In this document: positions 44,884 to 55,046 of the stretch, in pieces
Numbering within the stretch: the stretch's first letter is position 1
How the letters are laid out: each line of letters begins with the position of its first letter
Source: Mycolicibacterium komanii
GTDB lineage: Bacteria; Actinomycetota; Actinomycetes; Mycobacteriales; Mycobacteriaceae
Direction of reading: 5' to 3'
Assembly (NCBI RefSeq): GCF_001050035.1
Contig: NZ_CVTA01000062.1
Location: forward strand, 124,001-188,000
DNA: 64,000 bases
Made by a program: the position numbers and the translations under genes
The notes under the pieces: generated by a model
What the model was told of the DNA's origin: nothing
The model's database searches: none
The model's input: the letters and a program-made list of their open reading frames with translations, nothing else

Positions 44884-45319
44884 CCGTCGATTGGCCGCCC
44901 GCCTGGCCGAACTGCATCATGTCCATGTTCCAGTAGCCGCGCAGGTTGGTGAGCAGGCCGGCATCGTTGACCTTGTAGGTGAACACCCCGCGCACTGTGC
45001 TCGTCATCCCGTTGTCGAACCTGCTGCGCAGCACCAGGATATGGGCCACCTCGTGCGGCGAACTGGACGGGAACGTCTCCTCGCAGGTGATCCGCAGGTC
45101 GTTCGAGGCGATGTTGGCGTCGTAGAAGCCCGACACCGCCTCCTTCCCTCGAATTCCTGTGCCATCCGGGTTGGTGAACGACTGCCCGATCGGATCCTCG
45201 ATGACGACATCGTCGGCCATCAGACCCAACCAGCCCTCCTTGTCGTGCGAATGCACGCATTTCCACGAATTGTGGGAGGCCGCCAATGCCGGTGTCTTCT
45301 CGACGGTTTCGGCAGACAC
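44873..45319 (-). CDS. NTF2/SnoaL-like steroid-binding protein (Rv0760c type)
   Basis: A 148-residue cone-shaped alpha+beta protein related to ketosteroid isomerase. Conserved stretch WLGLMADDVVIEDPIGQS carries the acidic residues at the expected pocket, followed by GIRGKEAVSGFYDANI. M. tuberculosis Rv0760c, of the same length range and gene position, binds steroids in its crystal structure but has little isomerase activity (from memory). GTG 45319 is the start, four bases after the adhB stop. Confidence 0.85.
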   Translation of the reverse strand: MSAETVEKTPALAASHNSWKCVHSHDKEGWLGLMADDVVIEDPIGQSFTNPDGTGIRGKEAVSGFYDANIASNDLRITCEETFPSSSPHEVAHILVLRSRFDNGMTSTVRGVFTYKVNDAGLLTNLRGYWNMDMMQFGQAGGQSTDGK

Positions 45320-45323
45320 GGGC

Positions 45324-46451
45324 TTACCGGTCGTCGTCTGTGTAGCGGATGACGCCGCGGATGTTGCGGCCCTCGAGCATGTCCTGGTAGCCCTCGTTGA
45401 TCTGCTCCAGCTTGTACTGGCGCGTGATCATGTCGTCGAGGTTCAGCTTGCCCGCCTTGTACATCGACAGCAGCTGCGGAATGTCGTAGTGCGGGTTGCC
45501 GCCACCGAAGATGGTGCCCTGGATGCGCTTCTGCATCAGGGTCAGCATCGCCAGGTTGAGGTTCACCTCGGTGTCGAGCAGGCTGCCGATCGCGGTGAGC
45601 ACACACGTGCCGCCCTTGGCGGTGAGGTTGAGGTAGTTGTCGACGTCCTTGCCGTGCAGCTCGCCGACGGTGACGATCACCTTCTGGGCCATCAGGCCCC
45701 AGGTGACCTCCGCGATGCCGCCCATCGCCGATTCCCAGTCCGGATACACGTGCGTCGCACCGAATTTCAGCGCCTGGTCGCGCTTCCACTCCACCGGATC
45801 GATCGCGAAGATGCGGCGCGCGCCCGCGGCGACGGCACCCTGCAGGGCGCCCATTCCGACACCGCCCACGCCGACGATCGCGACGTCCTCACCGGGCCGG
45901 ATGTCGCCGCTGCGCACCGCCGAGCCGTAACCCGTGGTGACGCCACAGCCGACCAGGCAGGCGACCTCGAACGGAATGGACTCGTCGATCTTCACGACCG
46001 AGCTGCGATGCACGACCATGTACGGCGAGAAGGTGCCCAGCAGCGTCATCGGAAAGACGGGCTGCCCCTTGGCATGAATGCGGTGTGTGCCGTCCGAGAC
46101 GGCGGTGCCGCCGAGCAGGCCGGCACCCAGGTCACACAGGTTGCGCATTCCGGCCTGACAGGACGGACAGCTGCCGCACGACGGAATGAACGACAACACG
46201 ACGTGATCGCCGGGCTTGAGATCCTCGACGCCCGGGCCGACCTCGGTCACGATGCCCGCGCCCTCGTGTCCGCCCAGCACCGGGAAGCCGCCCATCGGGA
46301 TGCCGCCTGTCACCAGATGGTGGTCGGAGTGGCACATCCCCGACGCTTCCATCTGAATCTTGACCTCGTCCTTGACGGGGTCGCCGATCTCGATGTCCTC
46401 GATCGACCAGGGCTGGTTGAACTCCCAGATGAGAGCACCTTTTGTCTTCAT
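45324..46451 (-). CDS. adhB: Zinc-containing alcohol dehydrogenase AdhB
   Basis: A 375-residue class III-like zinc MDR: catalytic zinc ligands in GMCHSDHH, GGHEGAG and LVGCGVTTG; structural zinc cysteines in CGSCPSCQAGMRNLC; nucleotide loop VGVGGVGMGA. The length and N-terminal MKTKGALIWEFNQPWSIED match M. tuberculosis AdhB (Rv0761c). It oxidises alcohols or mycothiol-type adducts with NAD. ATG 46451 is chosen over an adjacent GTG; GGAAGG lies nine bases upstream. Confidence 0.93.
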   Translation of the reverse strand: MKTKGALIWEFNQPWSIEDIEIGDPVKDEVKIQMEASGMCHSDHHLVTGGIPMGGFPVLGGHEGAGIVTEVGPGVEDLKPGDHVVLSFIPSCGSCPSCQAGMRNLCDLGAGLLGGTAVSDGTHRIHAKGQPVFPMTLLGTFSPYMVVHRSSVVKIDESIPFEVACLVGCGVTTGYGSAVRSGDIRPGEDVAIVGVGGVGMGALQGAVAAGARRIFAIDPVEWKRDQALKFGATHVYPDWESAMGGIAEVTWGLMAQKVIVTVGELHGKDVDNYLNLTAKGGTCVLTAIGSLLDTEVNLNLAMLTLMQKRIQGTIFGGGNPHYDIPQLLSMYKAGKLNLDDMITRQYKLEQINEGYQDMLEGRNIRGVIRYTDDDR

Positions 46452-46542
46452 CACAACGTGCCTTCCGCTAGTACCGGTGACCTCAGACTAGAGGCAGTAG
46501 TTAGGTAAATCACACCCACCCCCAATCAACTGCTTGGCCGGG

Positions 46543-47088
46543 TCACCAGATCGGTGCCGGGGCCTGGCCGAGGGGGTAGTAACCGGGCAGCTTCTCCCCG
46601 GCCAGTGAGCGCTCGATGCGCTTCTGCATTCCCGGTGAGAGGTCGCCGGACTCGATGAGCTTCGCGTAGCCCTTGGCGACGTGGCCGAAGTCGAAGAAGT
46701 CGCGCTGCCACTCGATCTTCAAATCGGCATTGAGTCGGAACCAGCTGCCTCCGATGCCGTAGATCTCGTCCTGGGTGCCATCGGACTTGTTGACGATCTG
46801 CTTCCAGAACCCGACGATCTCGCCCTGCTTGTCGTCGATGAGCACCTTCTGGTACTCGTACACCCAGTTCTCCAGGCCCTCCATCTCGAGACCCAGAGCG
46901 ACGTCGCGGATCTCGTCCTTACCGACGCACATCACGTCTTCCTTGGGCCCGATGTTCCAGCCGTAGGTGGCGTCGTCGGTGTAGAACTCCGCCAACGGCT
47001 TCCAGTCGCCGTTGCGCTCGGCTTCCCGGTTCGCCTCCAGCCACTGCTCGGCCCATTTCTCGAGCGCTTCGCGGGGTAGTGACGGCAT
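46543..47088 (-). CDS. SnoaL/NTF2-like protein (Rv0762c type)
   Basis: A 181-residue NTF2-fold protein: LEKWAEQWLEANREAERNGDWK opens the fold, FYTDDATYGWNIGP carries the conserved Asp pair, and the tail GMQKRIERSLAGEKLPGYYP is distinctive. It probably binds or transforms a hydrophobic substrate of the adjacent P450 system. It starts three bases before the ferredoxin stop, so the two are coupled. Exact reaction unknown. Confidence 0.83.
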   Translation of the reverse strand: MPSLPREALEKWAEQWLEANREAERNGDWKPLAEFYTDDATYGWNIGPKEDVMCVGKDEIRDVALGLEMEGLENWVYEYQKVLIDDKQGEIVGFWKQIVNKSDGTQDEIYGIGGSWFRLNADLKIEWQRDFFDFGHVAKGYAKLIESGDLSPGMQKRIERSLAGEKLPGYYPLGQAPAPIW

Positions 47089-47090
47089 TG

Positions 47091-48657
<1,567 letters not shown>

Positions 48658-48661
<4 letters not shown>

Positions 48662-49485
48662 GACTTCAGGTTCTCCTCGTTCAGCTTGAGCTGCTGGCGT
48701 TCGGCGGGTGCGTCGGTCAACGGGGCCTCGGGCTGCAGTTCCATAGTCGCGATGAACCCGCCGCGCGGCGTCTCCGCCACGAAGGTGATGGCGCGAGCGA
48801 GGTCCGCCGCCCGCAAGAAGTAGTCATGCCGGGCCTGCCCCCACTTGGCCCAATCCTCCAGGGCCGGACCGATCTTCTCCGCGGGCAGGCTCCAACCCAT
48901 GCTGGTCTTCGTGGGTCCCGGGTGCACGATCGAGGCGCGCACGCCCGTGCCTTCCAACTCCATCTGGAAGTTGTGCACCATGGCCAGCAGCGCCGCCTTC
49001 GCCGCGCCGTAGGCGCCCATGTGCGGCCGCTGGCGCAGCGCCACATCGGATCCCACGAAGATCAGGTCACCGCGCTGACGTTCGAGCATGCCGGGCAGCA
49101 CCGCCGCCGCCAACCGGTTGGCGCCGACCAGGTGGATCTGCAGCTGGGACTCGAACTCGTCGGTGGTGATCTCGGCGAGCTTGCCGAAGTAGGTGTCACC
49201 GGCGCCCGCCACCAACACCTCGATATCGCCGAGCGCCTCGACCGATTGCGCGACGAAGGTTTTCACCGAGTTGGGGTCGGTGACGTCGAGGTGAAACCCG
49301 ACGGCCTCGCCGCCGTCGGCGTTGATCTTGCCGACGATGTCCTCGAGCTTCTCGACGCGGCGGGCTCCGAGTGCAACGGGGAAGCCGCGCGCGGCCATCT
49401 CGATCGCCGTCGCCTCGCCGATTCCGGAGGAGGCGCCCGCGACGATGGCGGGGCGTCGTTCGGGCAGGGGGTCGAACCGGGGCAT
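48658..49485 (-). CDS. Short-chain dehydrogenase/reductase (Rv0765c type)
   Basis: A 275-residue SDR: IVAGASSGIGEATAIEMAAR loop, AGAGDTYFG, Ser in FVGSDVALRQRP and YGAAKAA with catalytic Tyr/Lys. The family's NAG motif is AGAG, as in related lipid dehydrogenases. It lies between CYP51 and CYP123, overlapping both (4 nt and 1 nt), so it likely acts on the P450 product or substrate alcohol. Confidence 0.88.
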
Positions 49486-50693
49486 CAGACAGTCTCCACA
49501 GTGATCGGAAGGTGAGCGAATCCGCGGACATTGCTCGAGTGGACGCGGACGGCGTTGGCCTCGTCCACCTCGTATCCGCGGATTCGCTTGAACAACTCGG
49601 TCAGCGCGACCCTCGCCTCCATGCGCGCCAGGTGCGCGCCGAGGCAGAAGTGGGCACCGCTACCGAAACTCATGAGCTTGGATCCGATTTCGCGACCGAT
49701 CACGAACCGGTCGGGATCGTCGAACACCCGCTCGTCGCGGTGAGCCGATCCGGGCAGCAAGAGCAGGACATCACCGTCGGGGATGGTGGTGTCGTACAAC
49801 GTCAGTTCACCCGAAACGGTTCGCGCGAGGATCTGGCTGGAGGTGTCGTACCGCAGCGTCTCCTCCACCCAGAGCGGCACCCGCTCCAGGTCGGCGTAGA
49901 CGGGCGTCAGCTGGTCGGGGTTCTTGTGGCCCCAGAACGCGGCATTCGCAAGCAGTTTCGTGGTGGTCTCGTTGCCGGCGATCACCATCAGGAACATGAA
50001 CCCGAGGATCTCGTCGTCGGTGAGCCGGTCACCGTCGATCTCGGCCTCGAGCAGCGCGGTGGTCAGGTCGTCGGTGGACTTCTTGCGACGTTCGGCCACC
50101 ATGCCCTGGTAGTAGACGATCAAGTTGATCGACGCCTCCACCGCCGCGGGCGGCACGTCGGTCACGCCTTCGTCTCGGTGCATCACGCCGTCGGCCCAGG
50201 CGCGGACCTGGGTGCGGTCGGCTTCCGGCACGCCCATGAGTTCCGAGATGACGTCCATCGGCAGCTTTCCGGCGAACTCGTCGACGTAATCGACGGTTTC
50301 GTTGGAGCGGGCCTTGTCCAACATGACGTCGAGATGCCGCACCGCGATCTCGGTGACCCGCGGCTCCAGCTCACGGATGCGCCGCGGTGTGAAGCCCTTC
50401 GACACCAGTGTGCGCAGCCTCAGATGGTCGGGATCGTCCATCGCGAGGAAGGACATGGTCTTCGACGCGTGCGGGCCGCGTGACGCGGGATCGAGCGATA
50501 CCCCGAACTTGTTCGATAAGGTGGTGCTGTTGCGGAAGCCCTGCAGCACGTCCTGGTGCCGCGACAAGGCCCAGAAGCCGAGCTCGTCGTTGCGGTACAG
50601 CGGCGCCTCGTCGCGCAGCCGCTTGTAGTACGGGTACGGATCCTCGTGGAAGTCGTAGTCGTAAGGGTCAAGCACGATTTCGCTGACGGTCAC
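49485..50693 (-). CDS. cyp123: Cytochrome P450 CYP123-like
   Basis: A 402-residue P450: I-helix MVIAGNETTTK, K-helix EETLRYD, heme loop FGSGAHFCLGAHLARMEAR. Position between the SDR and TetR gene is that of M. tuberculosis cyp123 (Rv0766c), and the start VSEIVLDPYDYDFHEDPYPYY fits. GTG 50693 overlaps the TetR stop by four bases. The open frame beyond 50693 belongs to shadow sequence. Substrate unknown; a long-chain or sterol-like compound is likely from the operon. Confidence 0.88.
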   Translation of the reverse strand: MTVSEIVLDPYDYDFHEDPYPYYKRLRDEAPLYRNDELGFWALSRHQDVLQGFRNSTTLSNKFGVSLDPASRGPHASKTMSFLAMDDPDHLRLRTLVSKGFTPRRIRELEPRVTEIAVRHLDVMLDKARSNETVDYVDEFAGKLPMDVISELMGVPEADRTQVRAWADGVMHRDEGVTDVPPAAVEASINLIVYYQGMVAERRKKSTDDLTTALLEAEIDGDRLTDDEILGFMFLMVIAGNETTTKLLANAAFWGHKNPDQLTPVYADLERVPLWVEETLRYDTSSQILARTVSGELTLYDTTIPDGDVLLLLPGSAHRDERVFDDPDRFVIGREIGSKLMSFGSGAHFCLGAHLARMEARVALTELFKRIRGYEVDEANAVRVHSSNVRGFAHLPITVETV

Positions 50694-51298
50694 TGCTCGT
50701 CTCCCAAGATGAGGCCGACGACATAGCTGAGCCGGTCGGCGATCTGGTGATAGGTGAAGACCCCGCTGCCCGCGTTGACTAGTGCGCCGAAGAACGTCAT
50801 CTCCAGCGCGGCCAACGCGCGCGGGTCGGCCTCCGGCCCCATGGCGGACCGGATCCGGCGGTGGATCTCGGCGCCGATGCGGTCGCGCACCGCACGCACC
50901 GCCGCGTCGCTGCCCGAGAGAAGCGCCGTCGTGCACGCCGCGGCGACCTCCGGTTCGTCGGCGACCATCAACGCCATGGCGCGCAACGTCTTCTCGACGC
51001 GGGTGACCCTGCTCTCGTTCACGTCGGTGAAGTACGGGACCTGGCGCATCAGATCCAGGTACACCTCGGCGATCAGATGGTTCTTCGACGAGAAGTAGGT
51101 GTACGCGGTGGCGGGCGCGACCTTGGCCCTGGCGGCCACGGCGCGCACGGTCAGATCGGCGTAGGAGGACTCGCGAAGCATCTCCACACCGGCGCCGAGC
51201 ACCTTGCGGAACGTCTCCTCCTGGCGGCGGTTCCGCGGTGTCTCGCCGGTACTCGCAGGCGTCGAGCCTGTGACCGCAACCACGGGTTCGCTGGACAC
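50690..51298 (-). CDS. TetR-family repressor of the sterol-oxidation/aldA divergon
   Basis: A 202-residue TetR protein: HTH YADLTVRAVAARAKVAPATAYTYF followed by a helical ligand domain. It is the first gene of the minus-strand operon TetR-cyp123-SDR-cyp51 and onward and is divergent from aldA. Its GTG start at 51298 is inside a palindrome TGGACACCTGTCCA repeated in front of aldA, so the protein probably represses both directions. Corresponds to Rv0767c by gene order. Confidence 0.88.
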   Translation of the reverse strand: MSSEPVVAVTGSTPASTGETPRNRRQEETFRKVLGAGVEMLRESSYADLTVRAVAARAKVAPATAYTYFSSKNHLIAEVYLDLMRQVPYFTDVNESRVTRVEKTLRAMALMVADEPEVAAACTTALLSGSDAAVRAVRDRIGAEIHRRIRSAMGPEADPRALAALEMTFFGALVNAGSGVFTYHQIADRLSYVVGLILGDEQ

Positions 51299-51305
51299 CT
51301 GTCCA
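51292..51305 (-). promoter_or_regulatory. Palindromic operator, copy 1 (TetR start)
   Basis: TGGACACCTGTCCA: perfect six-base arms with a two-base centre, covering the start codon of the TetR gene. The same palindrome, with other centre bases and one arm mismatch, occurs at 51403-51416. Binding here would block transcription or early elongation of the TetR operon. Confidence 0.7.
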
Positions 51306-51402
51306 AGTTATCGGACCTTCCTCACGATTCGCAAGTATGCAGCTAGGAATCCATATGCTTGCCAGTCGCCACGCCAGGGGACTATCGTTCGGTCCATCAA
51401 TC

Positions 51403-51416
51403 CGGACAGTTGTCCA
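51403..51416 (+). promoter_or_regulatory. Palindromic operator, copy 2 (aldA leader)
   Basis: CGGACAGTTGTCCA repeats the arms of the site at 51292 (GGACA-NN-TGTCC), 22 bases ahead of the aldA ATG. Two near-identical 14-base palindromes, 111 bases apart between divergent starts, point to one regulator acting on both genes. Confidence 0.7.
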
Positions 51417-51437
51417 GCAATGGTGAACGGAGACGGC

Positions 51438-52904
51438 ATGGCGGTGCTGGCGAATCGGGAAAGTCTGCTGCTCATCGACGGCAAGCTCGTCGCGGGCGGC
51501 GGTGGGTCGTTCGAGACCGTGAACCCCGCGACCGAGGAAGTGCTCGGGGTCGCGGCCGACGCCACAGCCGACGACATGGGCCGCGCGATCGATGCGGCCC
51601 GTCGGGCATTCGACGAGACCGACTGGTCGACCAACACCGAGCTGCGGGTGCGTTGCCTGCGCCAACTGCAAGCGGTGCTCAAGGAGCACATCGAAGAGTT
51701 GCGCGAAATCACGATCGCGGAGGTCGGCGCGCCTCGGATGTTGACCTCGGCGGCGCAGCTGGAGGGACCGGTCGAGGATCTGAGCTTCTGCGCCGACACC
51801 GCCGAGGCCTACCAGTGGGTCACCGATCTGGGGGAAGCGTCGCCGATGGGCATCAAGACGCGTCGCCGCATCGCCCGTGAGGCGGTCGGAGTCGTCGGCG
51901 CCATCACGCCGTGGAACTTCCCGCACCAGATCAACCTGGCCAAGCTCGGCCCGGCGTTGGCCGCGGGCAACACAATCGTGCTCAAGCCGGCGCCGGACAC
52001 CCCGTGGTGCGCGGCCGCCGTCGGGGAGCTGATCGCCGAGCACACCGACATCCCGCCGGGTGTCGTCAACATCATCACCTCCAGCGACCACGGGGTCGGC
52101 GCGCTGTTGTCGAAAGACCCTCGGGTGGACATGGTTTCGTTCACGGGGTCGACTGCCACCGGGCGCAGTGTGATGGCCGACGGTGCCGCCACGATCAAGA
52201 AGGTGTTCCTCGAACTCGGCGGCAAGTCGGCGTTCCTGGTGCTCGACGACGCCGACCTCGCCGGCGCGTGTTCGATGTCGGCGTTCACCGCGTCGATGCA
52301 CGCGGGGCAGGGCTGCGCCATCACCACCCGACTGGTGGTGCCGCGCGCCCGCTACGACGAGGCGGTCGAGGCCGCCGCGGCGACGATGGGCGGGCTGAGG
52401 CCGGGCGACCCGCGGGACGCCGGAACCATCTGTGGCCCACTCATTTCCGCCCGCCAGCGTGACCGGGTCCAGGGGTACCTCGACTCGGCGATCAACGAAG
52501 GTGGCAAGTTCGCCGTCGGTGGCGGCAGGCCGGCCGACCGCGATACCGGATTCTTCATCGAACCCACCGTCATCGCCGGACTCGACAACGACGCCAAGGT
52601 CTCGCGCGAGGAGATTTTCGGGCCGGTGCTGACGGTGATCGCCCACGACGGCGACGACGACGCCGTCCGCATCGCCAACGATTCGGCCTACGGCCTGTCC
52701 GGCACCGTGTTTTCGGCCGACGAAGAACGCGCGAACCGTGTCGCAGCGCGGATGCGTGTCGGCACCGTCAACATCAACGGCGGCGTCTGGTACTCGGCGG
52801 ACATGCCCTTCGGCGGATACAAGCAGTCCGGAATCGGTCGCGAGATGGGGTTGGCCGGATTCGAGGAGTACCTGGAGATCAAGGCGATCGCCACGGCTGT
52901 GTGA
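51438..52904 (+). CDS. aldA: NAD-dependent aldehyde dehydrogenase AldA
   Basis: A 488-residue ALDH: TPWNFPHQINLAKLGPALAA for cofactor binding, general base Glu in FLELGGKSAF, catalytic Cys in HAGQGCAITTR and REEIFGPVL. It oxidises an aldehyde to the acid, likely one produced by the alcohol dehydrogenase or P450s of the divergent operon. ATG 51438 has GGAG at 51429-51432; ATG 51420 in frame lies closer to the operator and is less likely. Length matches AldA (Rv0768). Confidence 0.92.
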   Translation: MAVLANRESLLLIDGKLVAGGGGSFETVNPATEEVLGVAADATADDMGRAIDAARRAFDETDWSTNTELRVRCLRQLQAVLKEHIEELREITIAEVGAPRMLTSAAQLEGPVEDLSFCADTAEAYQWVTDLGEASPMGIKTRRRIAREAVGVVGAITPWNFPHQINLAKLGPALAAGNTIVLKPAPDTPWCAAAVGELIAEHTDIPPGVVNIITSSDHGVGALLSKDPRVDMVSFTGSTATGRSVMADGAATIKKVFLELGGKSAFLVLDDADLAGACSMSAFTASMHAGQGCAITTRLVVPRARYDEAVEAAAATMGGLRPGDPRDAGTICGPLISARQRDRVQGYLDSAINEGGKFAVGGGRPADRDTGFFIEPTVIAGLDNDAKVSREEIFGPVLTVIAHDGDDDAVRIANDSAYGLSGTVFSADEERANRVAARMRVGTVNINGGVWYSADMPFGGYKQSGIGREMGLAGFEEYLEIKAIATAV

Positions 52905-52987
52905 CACCGGCGAACGTGGGTTACCCGCACGCGTATACGCAAAAAACGTGACTCAACCCCACACTCGCCAACGAGGAAAGGAACGGA

Positions 52988-53752
52988 ATGGGACTCTACG
53001 GAGACCAGTTCGAGGACAAGGTGGCGATCGTCACCGGAGCCGGCGGCGGTATCGGCCAGGCGTACGCCGAGGCGTTGGCCCGTGAGGGCGCCGCCGTGGT
53101 GGTCGCCGACATCAACACCGAGAGCGCTCAGAAGGTCGCCGACGGGATCAAGGGTGAGGGCGGCAACGCGCTCGCCGCGCGGGTCGACGTATCCGATCCC
53201 GAATCGGCCAAGGAGATGGCCGCACAGGCGCTTTCGGAGTTCGGAGGCATCGACTACCTGGTGAACAACGCCGCGATCTTCGGCGGCATGAAGCTGGACT
53301 TCCTGATCACGGTGGACTGGGACTACTACAAGAAGTTCATGAGCGTGAACATGGACGGCGCCCTGGTCTGCACCCGAGCGGTGTACAAGAAGATGGCCAA
53401 GCGCGGCGGTGGGGCCATCGTCAACCAGTCCTCGACCGCGGCGTGGCTGTACTCGAACTTCTATGGCCTGGCCAAGGTCGGCGTCAACGGGCTGACCCAG
53501 CAGTTGGCCACCGAGCTGGGTGGACAGAGCATCAGGGTCAACGCCATCGCGCCCGGGCCGATCGACACCGAGGCCAACCGGACCACCACTCCTCAGGAGA
53601 TGGTCGCCGACATCGTGAAGGGAATTCCGTTGTCTCGCATGGGGCAACCGGAAGACCTGGTCGGCATGTGCCTGTTCCTGTTGTCCGATCAGGCGAAGTG
53701 GATCACCGGACAGATCTTCAACGTCGACGGCGGACAGATCATCCGGTCATGA
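52988..53752 (+). CDS. Short-chain dehydrogenase/reductase (Rv0769 type)
   Basis: A 254-residue classical SDR: VTGAGGGIGQAYAEALAREG, NNAA, NQSSTAAW and YGLAK (Tyr, Lys), with the C-terminal GQIFNVDGGQ. A strong GAGGAAAGGAA ribosome site lies before ATG 52988. It follows aldA by 83 bases on the same strand and overlaps the HIBADH-like gene by four. It probably interconverts a hydroxyl and keto group on the operon's lipid substrate. Confidence 0.92.
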   Translation: MGLYGDQFEDKVAIVTGAGGGIGQAYAEALAREGAAVVVADINTESAQKVADGIKGEGGNALAARVDVSDPESAKEMAAQALSEFGGIDYLVNNAAIFGGMKLDFLITVDWDYYKKFMSVNMDGALVCTRAVYKKMAKRGGGAIVNQSSTAAWLYSNFYGLAKVGVNGLTQQLATELGGQSIRVNAIAPGPIDTEANRTTTPQEMVADIVKGIPLSRMGQPEDLVGMCLFLLSDQAKWITGQIFNVDGGQIIRS

Positions 53753-54600
53753 GCGACCAAGACAAGTTGGGATACATCGGCCTGGGCAACATGGGCGCGC
53801 CGATGGCCAAGCGCCTGGTCGAATGGCCTGGCGGCCTGGTGGTATTCGACGTTCGGACCGAGGCGATGACTCCGTTGGCAGAGGTCGGCGCCACGCTCGC
53901 CGACAGCGTCGCCGACGTCGCGGCCGCCGACATCATCAGCGTGACGGTGCTCAACGACGAGCAGGTTCGCACCGTCGTCGACGAGCTGGCCGCCAAGGCC
54001 AGGCCCGGCACCGTCATCGCGATCCACTCGACGATCAGCCCCGAGACGGCCGTCGAACTCGCCGAACAGCTACGGCCGCAAGGCATTCACATCGTCGACG
54101 CCCCGGTGACGGGCGGTGGCGGTGCGGCGGAGAAGGGCGAACTCGCGGTGATGGTCGGCGCGGAGCGGGACGTCTATGAGCGGATAAAACCCGCGTTCAA
54201 GCAATTCGCATCGCTGGTCATCCATGCAGGTGAGCCCGGAGCGGGCACCCGAATGAAGCTGGCCCGCAACATGTTGACGTTCACCAGCTATGTCGCGGCC
54301 TGCGAGGCGATGAAACTGGCCGAGGCGGCCGGATTGAACCTGCAGGCGCTCGGCCGGGTGGTACGCCACAGCGACGCGCAGAGCGGTGGCCCAGGGGCGA
54401 TCATCGTGCGGGAGGACATGACCGACCTCACGCCCGACCACTGGTTGTACGACGCCTTCACCCACACCCGCGGATTGGGGGAGAAGGATCTCAGCTTGGC
54501 GCTCGCACTAGGTGAGGCCACCGACGTCGAACTTCCACTGGCCGAGGTAGCGCTGCGCAACCTGGCGGCCGGTCTCGGCGTGCCACACACGAAGGAGTGA
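53749..54600 (+). CDS. 3-hydroxyisobutyrate dehydrogenase-family protein, copy 3 (Rv0770 type)
   Basis: A 283-residue beta-hydroxyacid dehydrogenase: YIGLGNMGAPMAKRLV, substrate loop DAPVTGGGGAAEKGELAVMV and catalytic Lys in RMKLARNML. ATG 53749 overlaps the SDR stop (ATGA). The product passes into the CMD protein encoded next, whose ribosome site lies in this gene's last codons. Same order as Rv0769-Rv0771 in M. tuberculosis. Confidence 0.92.
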   Translation: MSDQDKLGYIGLGNMGAPMAKRLVEWPGGLVVFDVRTEAMTPLAEVGATLADSVADVAAADIISVTVLNDEQVRTVVDELAAKARPGTVIAIHSTISPETAVELAEQLRPQGIHIVDAPVTGGGGAAEKGELAVMVGAERDVYERIKPAFKQFASLVIHAGEPGAGTRMKLARNMLTFTSYVAACEAMKLAEAAGLNLQALGRVVRHSDAQSGGPGAIIVREDMTDLTPDHWLYDAFTHTRGLGEKDLSLALALGEATDVELPLAEVALRNLAAGLGVPHTKE

Positions 54601-54605
54601 GTCTG

Positions 54606-55046
54606 ATGGACGAATTGCGCCGCAAGGGCCTCGAGAAGATGAACGAGGTCTACGGCTGGGAGATGCCGAACATCGAGGGCGACCCGTACTTCGACCTCAC
54701 CGTTGACCACCTCTTCGGCACCATCTGGACACGTCCGGGCCTGTCCATGCGGGACAAGCGGATCATGACGTTGACCGCGGTGACCGCCGTCGGGAACTCC
54801 GATCTCGCCGAGATCCAGGCCAACGCGGCGTTGGCCAACGGCGAGATGACCGAGGACGAGCTCAAGGAGATGGCGGTCTTCCTGACCCATTACCTCGGGT
54901 TCCCGTTGGGCTCGAAATTGGACGGTGCGGTCAGCAAGGTCATCAAGAACCGGCAAAAGGGCAAGGGCGGGGACAAGAAGGCGAATGTCAACGCCGCGGT
55001 GAAGATGCACTCCGGCGGGGCGGTGCACGATGAGCATGACAAGTAG
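54606..55046 (+). CDS. Carboxymuconolactone decarboxylase family protein, copy 2 (Rv0771 type)
   Basis: A 146-residue CMD protein: FDLTVDHLFGTIWTRPGLSMRDKRIMTL and EIQANAALANGEMTEDELKE are the family core; the usual ELR.H element is EIQAN here. The C-terminus is Lys-rich (KNRQKGKGGDKK). Start: AAGGAG at 54592-54597 places ATG 54606 at eight bases; GTG 54597 overlaps the ribosome site itself and is rejected. It overlaps the next gene by 17 bases. Confidence 0.87.
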   Translation: MDELRRKGLEKMNEVYGWEMPNIEGDPYFDLTVDHLFGTIWTRPGLSMRDKRIMTLTAVTAVGNSDLAEIQANAALANGEMTEDELKEMAVFLTHYLGFPLGSKLDGAVSKVIKNRQKGKGGDKKANVNAAVKMHSGGAVHDEHDK

